Part shown: positions 49,454 to 61,738 of the stretch, one piece after another
How positions within the stretch are numbered: the first letter of the stretch is position 1
Layout of the letters: each line of letters begins with the position of its first letter
NCBI RefSeq assembly: GCF_017795745.1
Contig: NZ_CP059067.1
Location: 4,774,001 to 4,838,000 of the forward strand
Source of the DNA: Rhizobacter sp. AJA081-3
GTDB lineage: Bacteria; Pseudomonadota; Gammaproteobacteria; Burkholderiales; Burkholderiaceae_C
Direction: 5' to 3'
Length of the DNA: 64,000 bases
Notes under the pieces: generated by a model
The model's input: only the letters and a program-made list of their open reading frames with translations
What the model was told of the DNA's origin: nothing
The model's database searches: none
Translations under genes and position numbers: made by a program

Positions 49454-50317
49454 CAGTTCGAGCAGGCTGGCGTCGTCGAACGAGGCGAATCCACCGTCGC
49501 AGGCGCGCGCGAACAGCGCCGCCGCCTGCGCACCCACCGGCGTGTCGGTGCCGAGCCGGCGCGCCATGTCCAGCGCGAGGTGGGTGTCCTTGTTCAGCAG
49601 TGTCGTGTGCGCGCGCGGCGCCAGGTCGCCGGCGAGAGCGCGACGCATGCGGTCCGAGCCGATCCAGCTCTGGCCGCTGGAGCGCTCGATCACGTCGAGC
49701 ATCAGTGACGCGTCCAGCCCGGCACGCTCGGCCAGCGCCAGTGCCTCGGCCGCACCTGCCAGGTTGATGCCCGCCAGCAGGTTGTTGACCAGCTTGACGC
49801 GCGCACCGTCGCCCACCCGCGGGCCGAGTCGGAACACGGCGTTCGAGAGCGCCTCGATCAGCGGGCGCTGTGCCTCGAAGGCCGAATCGGCGCAGGCCAC
49901 CATCAGGCTCATCGTGCCCTCGCGAGCGCGCTGCGGGCCGCCGGACATGGGCGAGTCGATCGGATCCAGCCCCTGTGCGAGCACGCGCGCGCATAGCGCT
50001 TCGGTGTCGTGTGGCGCGATCGTCGGGCACAGCATCACGGCCGCGCCCGGCGACAGCCCGGCGGCTGCACCATCGGTGCCGAACAGCACCGCGTCGGCCT
50101 GCGCAGCATCGACCACCGCCACGATCGCGCAGCGCGCTCCGGCGGCCGCAGCGGCCGCTGAAGCGCACACCGTCAGTCCTTCGCTTCGCGCCAGCGCCTC
50201 TCGCGCCGGGTCGATGTCGCGCACCTGCACGGTGTAGCCGCGGTCACGCAGCCGCAGCGCCATGCCCATCCCCATGTTCCCGACGCCGAGGACGGCGACT
50301 GCTGGCAACGGGTTCAC
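49433..50317 (-). CDS. 3-hydroxyisobutyrate dehydrogenase-family protein
   Basis: This is a 294-residue NAD(P)-dependent beta-hydroxyacid dehydrogenase. It has the Rossmann motif VAVLGVGNMGMGMALRL near residue 8, DSPMSGGPQRAREGTMSLMV near 120 (substrate-binding), and the catalytic Lys in RVKLVNNLLAGINLAGAAEAL near 172. Residue choice does not fix the substrate (hydroxyisobutyrate, tartronate semialdehyde or other). GTG 50317 overlaps the rodA stop (GTGA), so it is translationally attached to the end of the cell-shape operon. Confidence 0.93.
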   Translation of the reverse strand: MNPLPAVAVLGVGNMGMGMALRLRDRGYTVQVRDIDPAREALARSEGLTVCASAAAAAAGARCAIVAVVDAAQADAVLFGTDGAAAGLSPGAAVMLCPTIAPHDTEALCARVLAQGLDPIDSPMSGGPQRAREGTMSLMVACADSAFEAQRPLIEALSNAVFRLGPRVGDGARVKLVNNLLAGINLAGAAEALALAERAGLDASLMLDVIERSSGQSWIGSDRMRRALAGDLAPRAHTTLLNKDTHLALDMARRLGTDTPVGAQAAALFARACDGGFASFDDASLLELLRRDGL

Positions 50318-51495
50318 GACTGCACCAACCGCCGGCTCTTCGCCACCGACATCAGGATGCCCAGGCCGAGGCCCAGCGTCACCATCGCGGTGCCGCCATA
50401 GCTGATGAACGGCAGCGGCACGCCCACGACCGGCAGGATGCCGCTGACCATGCCCATGTTGACGAAGGCATAGGTGAAGAAGCTCAGCGTGATCGAGCCG
50501 GCGAGCAATCGCGTGAACATCGTCGGCGCGTCGGCGGCGATCATCAGGCCGCGGAAGATCAGGAAGACGAAGCCCAGCAGCAACGCCACGCAGCCGGCCA
50601 GGCCGAACTCCTCGGCGAAGGCGGCGAAGATGAAGTCGGTGGTGCGCTCCGGGATGAACTCCAGGTGCGTCTGCGTGCCCTTCATGAAGCCCTTGCCCTC
50701 GATGCCACCCGAGCCGATGGCGATCATGCCCTGCAGGGTGTGGAAGCCCTTGCCCAGCGGGTCCTTGCTCGGATCGAGCAGGGTGCACACGCGGTGCTTC
50801 TGGTAGTCGCGCAGCAGCGGCCATTTCACGCCCGGTTCGCAGATGCTGTCGGCAGAGAGCACCAGCGCGCTGATGGCCACCACGGCCATCACCAGCACCG
50901 GCACGATCAGCCGCCACGACAGGCCGGCGAAGAAGATCACGTACATGCCGGCCGACAGCACCAGGATCGCCGTGCCCAGGTCAGGCTGCTTGACGATCAG
51001 GCCCACCGGCACGCCCAGCAGCAGCAGGGCGACAACGAAGTCCGGCGCGCGCAGCTGGCCCTCGCGCCGCTGGAACCACCAGGCCAGCATCAGCGGCATG
51101 GCGATCTTCAGGATCTCGCTGGGCTGGATCACCATGCCCAGGTTGAGCCAGCGCGTCGCGCCCTTCTTGGTGATGCCGAAGATCGCCGTGGCCACCAGCA
51201 GCGCCACGCCCACCAGGTACAGCGGGACGGCCAGTGCCATCAGCTTCTGCGGCGGGACCTGCGCGACGACGAACAGGATGCCGAAGGCGATCAGCATGTT
51301 GCGCCCGTGGTCGACGAAGCGCGTGCCGTGGTCGAAGCCGGCCGAGAACATCGTCAGCAGGCCAGCGCCGGCCAGCAGCAGGATGGCCAGCGACAGCGGG
51401 CCGTCGAAGCCGGTGAACACCGGCGCGATGCGCTGCAGGATCGATGGCCGCTCGAAGGCGACGTTCATTGGCGCGGGGCGGGTGCGGGTGTTCAT
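50314..51495 (-). CDS. rodA: Rod-shape SEDS glycosyltransferase RodA
   Basis: This is a 393-residue membrane peptidoglycan polymerase of the SEDS family with about ten membrane segments. Conserved stretches are KKGATRWLNLGMVIQPSEILKIAMPLMLAWWF near residue 115, KQPDLGTAILVLSAGMYVIF near 165 and PLPFISYGGTAMVTLGLGLG near 360. ATG 51495 overlaps the mrdA stop by 4 bases; a second ATG at 51468 (MNVAFERP) is possible. It works with the PBP2 transpeptidase encoded just upstream. Confidence 0.95.
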   Translation of the reverse strand: MNTRTRPAPMNVAFERPSILQRIAPVFTGFDGPLSLAILLLAGAGLLTMFSAGFDHGTRFVDHGRNMLIAFGILFVVAQVPPQKLMALAVPLYLVGVALLVATAIFGITKKGATRWLNLGMVIQPSEILKIAMPLMLAWWFQRREGQLRAPDFVVALLLLGVPVGLIVKQPDLGTAILVLSAGMYVIFFAGLSWRLIVPVLVMAVVAISALVLSADSICEPGVKWPLLRDYQKHRVCTLLDPSKDPLGKGFHTLQGMIAIGSGGIEGKGFMKGTQTHLEFIPERTTDFIFAAFAEEFGLAGCVALLLGFVFLIFRGLMIAADAPTMFTRLLAGSITLSFFTYAFVNMGMVSGILPVVGVPLPFISYGGTAMVTLGLGLGILMSVAKSRRLVQS

Positions 51496-53513
51496 TTCGC
51501 GGGCGCGCCCTGCGACTCGCCCTGTGCGACGCGCTGCGTCGCCGGCACCGCCGGCGGCAGCGCGATCGCGGCGGCACCGGGCAGCAGCACCTCGATGGCG
51601 GGCCGCGGCTTGCCCACCGGCGTGGTCGACTTGCCCTCGCGGGTGAGCGCCAGATCCTCCTCGCTGGGCACGGTGCCGTTGAGCACGTAGTCGAACACGC
51701 GGCGCGACATCGGCGCAGCGGAGTCGGAGCCCCAGCCCGCGTTCTCGACGATCACCGCCACCGCGATGCTGGGCGCCTCCAGCGGCGCGAATGCCATGTA
51801 CAGCGAGTGGTCGCGCTGGGCCTCCTCGAGCTTTGCGGCGTTGTACTTCTCGTTGGCCTTCACGCCGATGGCCTGCGCGGTGCCGGTCTTGCCGCCGCTC
51901 TTGTAGGTGGCGCCGAGGAAGGAGCGCACCGAGGTGCCCTCCTGCGTCACGCCGTACAACGCACGGTTGATCAGCTCCACGTGTTCGGGCTTGAGCGGCA
52001 GCGGCGGCAGCGCGTCGTTGACCAGCACGCGGCGCTCGCCGGTGACCACGTCCTCCACCTCGCGCACCAGTCGCGGCTTGTAGCGCTGGCCGCCGGACAC
52101 CAGCGTCGCCGTGGCGCTGGCCAGCTGCAGCATGGTGAAGTTGTTGTAGCCCTGGCCGATGCCCAGCGAGATGGTCTCGCCGGCGTACCACTTCTGCTGC
52201 TCGGGCTTCTTGTAGGCCTTGCGCTTCCATTCGGTGGAGGGCAGCAGGCCGGTGACCTCGCCCTCGACGTCGATGCCGGTCTTGCGGCCGAAGCCGAAGG
52301 GCTCGAGCTGATCGTGCATCAGGTCGACACCCATCTCGTTGGCCAGCGAGTAGTAGTAGACGTTGCTCGACTTGACGATGCTGCGCACCATGTCCACCGG
52401 CCCCAGGCCGGCATCGCCGTGGCTGCGGAAGGTGTGGTTGCCGAACTGGAACGTGCCGCCGTCGAAGATCACCTGGCTGGGGCTGCGCTTGCCGCTGTTC
52501 AGCGCGGCGATCGCCATGAAGGGCTTGAAGGTCGATCCCGGCGGGTAGGTGCCGCGCAGCGCCCGGTTCAGCAGCGGCTTGTCGACGGACTCGTTGAGCT
52601 CCTTCCACGACTCGCTGTCGATGCCATCGACGAACAGGTTCGGGTCGAAGGTGGGCTTGCTGACGAAGGCGAGCACTTCGCCGCTGCGCGGATCCAGCGC
52701 GACGAGTGCGCCGCGCCGGTCGCCGAACATCTGCTCGACCAGCGCCTGCAGCCGGATGTCGATCGACAGCACCACCTTGTTGCCCGGCGTGGCCGGGTTG
52801 CTCTTCAGGCGCCGCACCGGGCGGCCCGCGGCGCTGGTCTCGACCTCCTCGACGCCGGTGATGCCGTGCAGCTCGGCCTCGTAGCTCTGCTCGACACCGA
52901 GCTTGCCGATGTACTCGGTGCCGCGGTAGTTGGCGGCGTCCTCGGTGTCGTCGATGGCTTCCTTCTCGGCCTGGTTGATGCGGCCGATGTAGCCCAGCAG
53001 ATGGCTGCCTGTCTCGCCCAGCGGGTAGTTGCGGAACAGCCGTGCCTTGATGTCCACGCCGGCGAAGCGGAAGCGCTGCGCGGTGAAGCGCGCCACCTCG
53101 TCGTCGGTCAGCTTGGTGCGGATCGGCAGCGATTCGAAGCTCTTGCTCTCTTCCATCAGCCGCTTGAACCGCTTGCGGTCGCGCGGCTGGATGTCGACCA
53201 CCTCGCCGAGACGGTCGACCAGCGAATCGAGGTCGGTGACCTTCGACGGCGTGATCTCCAGCGTGTAGGCCGAGTAGTTGTTGGCCAGCACGACGCCATT
53301 GCGGTCGACGATCAGGCCGCGATTGGGCACGATGGGCACCACTGCGATGCGGTTGTTCTCGGCCTGGGTGGAAAGCTCCTCGTGCTTGACGACCTGCAGG
53401 TGCACCAGCCGTGCGCCGAGCAGGCCGAAGCCCACGAGCACGAACGCGGCCGCGGCCAGCAGCCGCGCGTTGAAGCGCGACAGCTCTTGCTCGACGTTGC
53501 GGATCTCGGTCAC
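51492..53513 (-). CDS. mrdA: Penicillin-binding protein 2 (MrdA)
   Basis: This is a 673-residue elongation-specific transpeptidase. It has one membrane segment (about 20-42: LLAAAAFVLVGFGLLGARLV), a pedestal domain, and the catalytic domain with SxxK in GSTFKPFMAI near residue 325, SSN near 382 and KTGT near 540. The start is GTG 53513 (VTEIRNVEQ), overlapping the mreD stop in GTGA. The open frame reaches back to 53729 without conserved sequence. With RodA it builds lateral cell wall. Confidence 0.96.
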   Translation of the reverse strand: MTEIRNVEQELSRFNARLLAAAAFVLVGFGLLGARLVHLQVVKHEELSTQAENNRIAVVPIVPNRGLIVDRNGVVLANNYSAYTLEITPSKVTDLDSLVDRLGEVVDIQPRDRKRFKRLMEESKSFESLPIRTKLTDDEVARFTAQRFRFAGVDIKARLFRNYPLGETGSHLLGYIGRINQAEKEAIDDTEDAANYRGTEYIGKLGVEQSYEAELHGITGVEEVETSAAGRPVRRLKSNPATPGNKVVLSIDIRLQALVEQMFGDRRGALVALDPRSGEVLAFVSKPTFDPNLFVDGIDSESWKELNESVDKPLLNRALRGTYPPGSTFKPFMAIAALNSGKRSPSQVIFDGGTFQFGNHTFRSHGDAGLGPVDMVRSIVKSSNVYYYSLANEMGVDLMHDQLEPFGFGRKTGIDVEGEVTGLLPSTEWKRKAYKKPEQQKWYAGETISLGIGQGYNNFTMLQLASATATLVSGGQRYKPRLVREVEDVVTGERRVLVNDALPPLPLKPEHVELINRALYGVTQEGTSVRSFLGATYKSGGKTGTAQAIGVKANEKYNAAKLEEAQRDHSLYMAFAPLEAPSIAVAVIVENAGWGSDSAAPMSRRVFDYVLNGTVPSEEDLALTREGKSTTPVGKPRPAIEVLLPGAAAIALPPAVPATQRVAQGESQGAPAK

Positions 53514-54028
53514 AGCGGTCGATTCTGATCCGGATCGGGGGGCCTGCGTTGCGGCGCGAGCAGCACCCATGTGACCAAAGGCCACAACAGCGCCTCGAAC
53601 ACCGGCGCGAGCAGCAGATCCCAGCCGGGGAACATGCCGCCGGCCATCAGGCGAACCACCAGCGACACCAGGTGCGCAGCGAAGAACAGCGGCAGGATCT
53701 GCAGCGCCTGCGAGGGCACCGTGAACCACAGCAGCCGGCGGTGGATGGTGGTGGCGAAGAAGCTCAGCAGCGTGTAGGCCAGAGCGTGCTGGCCGAGCAC
53801 GGCGCCGTCGTGCACGTCCATCGCCAGGCCGAACAGGAAGGCCACGCCCACGCCGATGCGGCGCGTCTGGTGCACGTTCCAGAACACCAGCACGACGGCC
53901 AGGAAGTCCGGCATCGCCGGCACGCGGCCCAGCGGCACCAGGTTGAACACGAACGCCAGCACCAGCGTCAGCCAGACGAACAGCGGGTTGGCCGGCAGCA
54001 GCAGGGTGTCGCCACGCGGCATGATCAT
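53510..54028 (-). CDS. mreD: Rod-shape-determining protein MreD
   Basis: This is a 172-residue hydrophobic protein with about five membrane segments: NPLFVWLTLVLAFVFNLVPLG at the N-terminus, then DFLAVVLVFWNVHQTRRIGVGVAFLFGLAMDVHDG, the MreD family core. It ends LAPQRRPPDPDQNRPL, overlapping mrdA by 4 bases; its start overlaps the mreC stop in ATGA. Confidence 0.95.
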   Translation of the reverse strand: MIMPRGDTLLLPANPLFVWLTLVLAFVFNLVPLGRVPAMPDFLAVVLVFWNVHQTRRIGVGVAFLFGLAMDVHDGAVLGQHALAYTLLSFFATTIHRRLLWFTVPSQALQILPLFFAAHLVSLVVRLMAGGMFPGWDLLLAPVFEALLWPLVTWVLLAPQRRPPDPDQNRPL

Positions 54029-54939
54029 CGCCGGCCCCCCTTCTTCGGCGCCGGCTTCGTGTCCTCGGGCACAGGCTCCGGCTTGGCCGGCATCTGCATC
54101 CCCACCGGTTCGAGCACCAGCACGTATCGCACGGCGTCGGACAGCGCCACCGGTTCGAGCACGATGCGCGCGAAGCTGGTGTCGATCTTGCGGTCCACCA
54201 GGGTCACCTTGGCCACCGGCAGGCCCGGCGGATAGATGCCGTCGACGCCGGAGGTGCTCAGCAGGTCGCCGACCTGCACGTCGGCGTTGCCGGCCATGAA
54301 GCGCAGCTCCATGCCGTTGCGAACGCCGAATGCCGCGCTGCGCACCTGGTTGCGCGTGTTGAGCACGGGGATCGCGGCGTCCTTGTCGTTGAGCAGGGTG
54401 ACTTCCGACGACAGCGGATAGACGCGGGTCACCTGGCCCAGCACGCCCGCCTCGTTGACCACCGGCGAGGCGATCGCCACGCCGTGGGTGGCGCCGCGGT
54501 CGATGACGACCTTGCGCGAAAACGCGTCGGGCGCGTCGTAGAGCACTTCGGCGGCCAGCGAGCGCACCGTCAGGGCCGGGCGCAGCTCGAGCAGCGCGCG
54601 CAGGCGCCGGTTGTCGGCCTCCACCTGCTCCAGGCGCAGCGAGCGCTCGGCCTGGCGCGCGAGATCGCGCCGGGCCGCGTCGGCCTGGGTCAGGGCCTTC
54701 TGCAGGCCGACCAGATAGTCGCTGCCGCCCTCCCAGGCCGCCACCGGAACGAGCAGCGTGCGCTCGACCGGGTGCAGCACGGTGGCGATCACGGCGCGCA
54801 CCGGCTGGGTGATCTGGAAACGTGTGTCGGCCACCATCAGCAGCAGCGCCAGCGCCGAGAAGAAGGTCAGCTTGGTCAGCGCTGACGGGCCCTGCCGGAA
54901 GAAGGGCGGCGGGGTCCTGTCGAGGGTGCCGAGGGACAT
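54025..54939 (-). CDS. mreC: Rod-shape-determining protein MreC
   Basis: This is a 304-residue protein: a short cytoplasmic start, one membrane segment (about 22-42, TKLTFFSALALLLMVADT), a coiled coil (70-105, LARQAERSLRLEQVEADNRRLRALLEL) and a periplasmic domain with VVIDRGATHGVAIASPVVNEAGVLGQV near 135 and GNADVQVGDLLSTSGVDGIYPPGLPVAKV near 225, all MreC family signatures. A terminator-like hairpin in the 81-base gap separates it from mreB. Confidence 0.96.
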   Translation of the reverse strand: MSLGTLDRTPPPFFRQGPSALTKLTFFSALALLLMVADTRFQITQPVRAVIATVLHPVERTLLVPVAAWEGGSDYLVGLQKALTQADAARRDLARQAERSLRLEQVEADNRRLRALLELRPALTVRSLAAEVLYDAPDAFSRKVVIDRGATHGVAIASPVVNEAGVLGQVTRVYPLSSEVTLLNDKDAAIPVLNTRNQVRSAAFGVRNGMELRFMAGNADVQVGDLLSTSGVDGIYPPGLPVAKVTLVDRKIDTSFARIVLEPVALSDAVRYVLVLEPVGMQMPAKPEPVPEDTKPAPKKGGRR

Positions 54940-54971
54940 GGCCGGGACTGCGTTCTCAGGCTTCGGAAGTG

Positions 54972-55003
54972 AAAAGGCCGGCCACGTGACGCACGCGCCG
55001 GCC
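54972..55003 (-). terminator. Hairpin with T-run between mreB and mreC
   Basis: GGCCGGC (54976-54982) and GCCGGCC (54997-55003) enclose a 14-base loop containing the CACGTG palindrome. On the minus strand it is followed by TTTTC. It could end or attenuate transcription after mreB, giving excess MreB over MreCD. Confidence 0.6.
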
Positions 55004-55020
55004 CGTTCGGTCCATCACGC

Positions 55021-58064
<3,044 letters not shown>

Positions 58065-58069
58065 GCACC

Positions 58070-59521
58070 ATGAGCAGCAGCCCCACCCTGATCCGCGGAT
58101 ACGAGGTCGTCATCGGCCTGGAGACGCACGCCCAGCTGTCCACCCGCTCGAAGATCTTCAGCGGCTCGAGCACGCAGTTCGGCGCCGCGCCCAACACCCA
58201 GGCCTCGCCGGTCGACCTGGCGCTGCCCGGCACGCTGCCGGTGATGAACCGCGGCGCCGTCGAGCGCGCCATCCGCTTCGGCCTGGCGGTGGGCGCCACC
58301 GTTGCGCCGCTGTCGATCTTCGCGCGCAAGAACTACTTCTACCCGGACCTGCCCAAGGGCTACCAGATCAGCCAGTACGAGACGCCCGTCGTGCAGGGCG
58401 GCCGCGTCGAGTTCTTCATCGGCGAACGCCAGCACGTGGTCAACCTCACCCGCGCGCACCTCGAGGAGGACGCTGGCAAGTCGCTGCACGAGGACTACCA
58501 CGGCCTGACCGGCATCGACCTGAACCGCGCCGGCACGCCGCTGCTGGAGATCGTCACCGAGCCCGACATGCGCTCGAGCGTCGAAGCGGCCGAGTACGCG
58601 AGGGCGCTGCACGCGCTGGTGGTGTGGCTGGACATCTGCGACGGCAACATGCAGGAAGGCTCGTTCCGCTGCGACGCCAACGTGTCGGTGCGCCGCCCCG
58701 GCGCGCCGTTCGGCACGCGCCGCGAGATCAAGAACCTGAACAGCTTCAAGTTCCTTCAGCAGGCGATCGACTACGAGGTGCAGTGGCAGATCGACCTGAT
58801 CGAGGATGGCGGCCGCGTCCAGCAGGCCACCGTGCTGTTCGACCCCGACATCGGCGAGACACGCGCCATGCGCACCAAGGAAGACGCGCACGACTACCGC
58901 TACTTCCCCGACCCCGACCTGCCGCCCCTGGTGATCGCTGCGCAGTGGGTGGAGCGCGTGCGCGCCGAGATGCCCGAGCTGCCGCGCCTGATGGCGGATC
59001 GCTTCCAGCGCGACTACGGTCTGCCTGCCTATGACGCGGCGATGATGACGCAGTCCAAGGCCACCGCTGCATTCTTCGAGACCGCGGCGAAGGCCTGCGG
59101 CCAGGCCAAGCTGGTGGCGAACTGGCTGATGGGCGAGCTGTCTCGGCGGCTCAATGCCGCCGACGGCACGATCGAGTCCAGCCCGGTGACCGCGGCGCAA
59201 CTGGCCACACTGATCGGCCGCATCGTCGACGGCACCATCTCGAACAACGGCGCACGCCAGGTGTTCGACGCACTGTGGACCGGCGCCGGCCGCGAGGTCG
59301 ATGCCGTGATCGAGGCGCAGGGCCTCAAGCAGATGTCCGACAGTGGTGAACTCGAGCGCATCGTCGACGAGGTGCTGGCGGCCAACGCCAAGTCGGTCGA
59401 GGAATACCGCGCCGGCAAGGACAAGGCCTTCAACGCGCTGGTCGGCCAGGCCATGAAGGCCACCAAGGGCAAGGCCAACCCGACCCAGGTGAACGAGCTG
59501 CTGAAGAAGAAGCTCGGCTGA
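58070..59521 (+). CDS. gatB: Aspartyl/glutamyl-tRNA amidotransferase subunit B
   Basis: This is a 483-residue tRNA-binding and kinase subunit. N-terminal [30 protein letters not shown] near residue 90, HLEEDAGKS and [19 protein letters not shown] are signatures of the catalytic cradle. The YqeY-like C-terminal tail ([19 protein letters not shown] to KKKLG) is intact. ATG 58070 is 6 bases after the gatA stop. Confidence 0.97.
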   Translation: MSSSPTLIRGYEVVIGLETHAQLSTRSKIFSGSSTQFGAAPNTQASPVDLALPGTLPVMNRGAVERAIRFGLAVGATVAPLSIFARKNYFYPDLPKGYQISQYETPVVQGGRVEFFIGERQHVVNLTRAHLEEDAGKSLHEDYHGLTGIDLNRAGTPLLEIVTEPDMRSSVEAAEYARALHALVVWLDICDGNMQEGSFRCDANVSVRRPGAPFGTRREIKNLNSFKFLQQAIDYEVQWQIDLIEDGGRVQQATVLFDPDIGETRAMRTKEDAHDYRYFPDPDLPPLVIAAQWVERVRAEMPELPRLMADRFQRDYGLPAYDAAMMTQSKATAAFFETAAKACGQAKLVANWLMGELSRRLNAADGTIESSPVTAAQLATLIGRIVDGTISNNGARQVFDALWTGAGREVDAVIEAQGLKQMSDSGELERIVDEVLAANAKSVEEYRAGKDKAFNALVGQAMKATKGKANPTQVNELLKKKLG

Positions 59522-59545
59522 GCCCGGTCCTGCGAGCGGCGGCGG

Positions 59546-60262
59546 CTACTTGGCCGCCGACTTGCGTGGCGCCGACGCCACTTCGGCCGGTGGCAACGCC
59601 CCCAGCGAGCCTGGCTGGGCGCCCGACCAGAGCTTGCGCAGGCGCTCGAGCTCCAGATCGTAGAGTTCGTTGACCCGCACCAGCTCGGCCTTCTGGTTCT
59701 GCAGCAGGTCTCGCTGCGCCTCGGTGGCGGCGTCGTTGCCGTCGATCTGCTGACGAAGCTTGAGCGGCAACTGCTTGCCGACATAGAACTCGGATTCGTC
59801 CAGCAGCGGCTTGCGCTCCTTCTCGAGCGCGGCCAGCCGGGTCTCGGAAACACGCAGCGCCTTGCGCGTGTCTTCCAGCGCCGCCTGGCGCGCCTTGTTG
59901 TGCGCGGCCTCGCTCGGGAAGCGCTGCAGCAGGTTGCGGTCGCGGCGGATCGCTTCGCGCTGCACGGCTCGGGCGAGCGCCTCTTCCTGCTGGCGCGCCT
60001 CGATCGCCGCACGTTCGTCGGCGGTGGGCACCGGCGGCACGACCTGGCGGATCGAGCCGTCGGAATTGAGCAGGCGCTGGTCACGACTGGCGCACTCGGG
60101 GATCGGCCGGTCCGATGTGAGCCTCTTGCCGTTGGCGTCGATGCAGCTGTAGATGCCCGCGCTCTTCTGCGTGCCCTGCGCCGAAGCCACCGTCGGCATG
60201 GCCCCGCCGGCCACCAGCACGGTGGCGGCGACAAGGGCATGGGCCGTGGCCGAAACTCGCAT
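59546..60262 (-). CDS. Exported DUF4124-domain coiled-coil protein
   Basis: This is a 238-residue protein. A signal peptide (1-29, cleavage near VASAQ) is followed by a DUF4124-like segment near residues 37-60 (GIYSCIDANGKRLTSDRP), then long charged helices (80-210: AIEARQQEEALARAVQREA, AALEDTRKALRVSETRLAALEKE, AEAQRDLLQNQKAELVRVNEL) that look like coiled coil. The function of DUF4124 proteins is unknown. It starts 1 base after the end of pyrE on the same strand, so the two are probably co-transcribed. Confidence 0.85.
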   Translation of the reverse strand: MRVSATAHALVAATVLVAGGAMPTVASAQGTQKSAGIYSCIDANGKRLTSDRPIPECASRDQRLLNSDGSIRQVVPPVPTADERAAIEARQQEEALARAVQREAIRRDRNLLQRFPSEAAHNKARQAALEDTRKALRVSETRLAALEKERKPLLDESEFYVGKQLPLKLRQQIDGNDAATEAQRDLLQNQKAELVRVNELYDLELERLRKLWSGAQPGSLGALPPAEVASAPRKSAAK

Positions 60263-60940
60263 TCAGACTCCGTATCGTTCGCGGTACGCGGCCACGGCGC
60301 CGAAATGCGCGCTCAGGGCCCCGTCGGCGTTGGACTGCAAGTATTGCAGCAAGTCAGAAAGCGTCGCAATGGCCGCCACCTCCAGACCGAGCTGCTGCTG
60401 GACATACTGCACAGCCGACCAGGGTGTGTCCGCACCCCCATCGGTCGCCTTCTCCTGGCGGTCCAGGGCGATCGCCACGCCGCAGGGTGTCGCCCCCGCG
60501 GCGTGAATCATCGCGATGGATTCGCGCACCGACGTGCCGGCAGACATCACGTCGTCGATGATGAGAACGCGCCCGGCCACCTTTGCGCCGACCAGCGTGC
60601 CGCCCTCGCCGTGATCTTTTGCTTCCTTGCGGTTGTAGGCGAAGGGCACGTTGCGGCCCTGGCGCGCCAGCTCGATCGCCACCGCCGCGGCCAGCGTGAT
60701 GCCCTTGTAGGCCGGGCCGAACAGCATGTCGAACTGCAGGCCCGAGGCGATCAGGCGCCGCGCATAGAATTCCGCGAGGCGGCCCAGCTTGGCGCCGTCG
60801 TCGAACAGGCCGGCGTTGAAGAAGTAGGGCGACAGACGCCCCGCCTTGGTCTTGAACTCACCAAACCGCAACACGCCGGCTTCGACCGCGAACCTCACGA
60901 AGTCCTGGGCGAGGGGGTCGGTCGTGGGGCGGGTCGTCAT
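60263..60940 (-). CDS. pyrE: Orotate phosphoribosyltransferase
   Basis: This is a 225-residue pyrimidine-biosynthesis enzyme that attaches orotate to PRPP. PRPP motif VLIIDDVMSAGTSVRESI is near residue 128, and the flexible loop AYNRKEAKDHGEGG near 102. The start ATG 60940 lies only 12 bases from the divergent exonuclease gene start at 60953. Typical in length. Confidence 0.97.
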   Translation of the reverse strand: MTTRPTTDPLAQDFVRFAVEAGVLRFGEFKTKAGRLSPYFFNAGLFDDGAKLGRLAEFYARRLIASGLQFDMLFGPAYKGITLAAAVAIELARQGRNVPFAYNRKEAKDHGEGGTLVGAKVAGRVLIIDDVMSAGTSVRESIAMIHAAGATPCGVAIALDRQEKATDGGADTPWSAVQYVQQQLGLEVAAIATLSDLLQYLQSNADGALSAHFGAVAAYRERYGV

Positions 60941-60952
60941 CGGAGACTTTCA

Positions 60953-61738
60953 GTGTTCCGTCTGGTCACACTCAATCTGAACGGCATCCGCTCGGCGGCC
61001 ACCAAGGGCTTCGAGGCCTGGGCCGAGGGCGTGGCGGCCGATTGTATGGGCGTGCAGGAGATCAAGGCGCAAGCGGCCGACGTGGCCGGGCGCTTCGAGG
61101 TCGTCGCCGGGCTGACCGGGCACTTCCACTTCGCCGACAAGAAGGGCTACTCCGGCGTGGGCCTGTACACCCGCAAGAAGCCCAGCGCGGTGATCACCGG
61201 CATCGGCAACGCGGAGTTCGACGCCGAGGGCCGCTACGTCGAGGCGCGCTTCGACAACGCCCGCCGCAAGCTGTCGATCATCAGCTGCTACTTCCCGAGC
61301 GGATCCAGCAGCGAGGAGCGCCAACAGGCCAAGTTCCGCTTCCTGGCACTGATGGCGCCGCGCCTGATCAAGCTGAAGGCCGAGCGCGAGTTCATCCTCG
61401 TGGGCGACATCAACATCGCGCACAAGGAGATCGACCTCAAGAACTGGAGGAGCAACCAGAAGAACAGCGGCTTCCTGCCGGAAGAGCGCGCCTGGATGAC
61501 CCATGCGCTGGAGGAGATCGGCCTGGTCGACGTCTTCCGCACGCTCAACCCGCACCCCGAGCAGTACACGTGGTGGAGCAACCGCGGCCAGGCCTGGTCG
61601 AAGAACGTCGGCTGGCGGCTGGACTACCACCTGGCCACGCCGGCTCTGGCAAAGAAGGCGAAGAGCGAGCACATCTACCTCGAGCAGCGCTTCTCGGACC
61701 ACGCCCCGCTGGTGATCGACTACGACTTCACGCTGTAG
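60953..61738 (+). CDS. xth: Exodeoxyribonuclease III
   Basis: This is a 261-residue AP endonuclease/3'-exonuclease of the EEP fold. Start GTG 60953 gives FRLVTLNLNGIRSAATKGFEAW; a weak CGGAG precedes it. Catalytic residues are in VQEIKAQ (Glu) near 35, LVGDINIAHKEIDLKN near 155 (Asp, Asn), and the C-terminal FSDHAPLVIDYD (Asp-His). It repairs abasic sites. Its 3' end overlaps the convergent carboxylesterase gene by 11 bases. Confidence 0.94.
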   Translation: MFRLVTLNLNGIRSAATKGFEAWAEGVAADCMGVQEIKAQAADVAGRFEVVAGLTGHFHFADKKGYSGVGLYTRKKPSAVITGIGNAEFDAEGRYVEARFDNARRKLSIISCYFPSGSSSEERQQAKFRFLALMAPRLIKLKAEREFILVGDINIAHKEIDLKNWRSNQKNSGFLPEERAWMTHALEEIGLVDVFRTLNPHPEQYTWWSNRGQAWSKNVGWRLDYHLATPALAKKAKSEHIYLEQRFSDHAPLVIDYDFTL

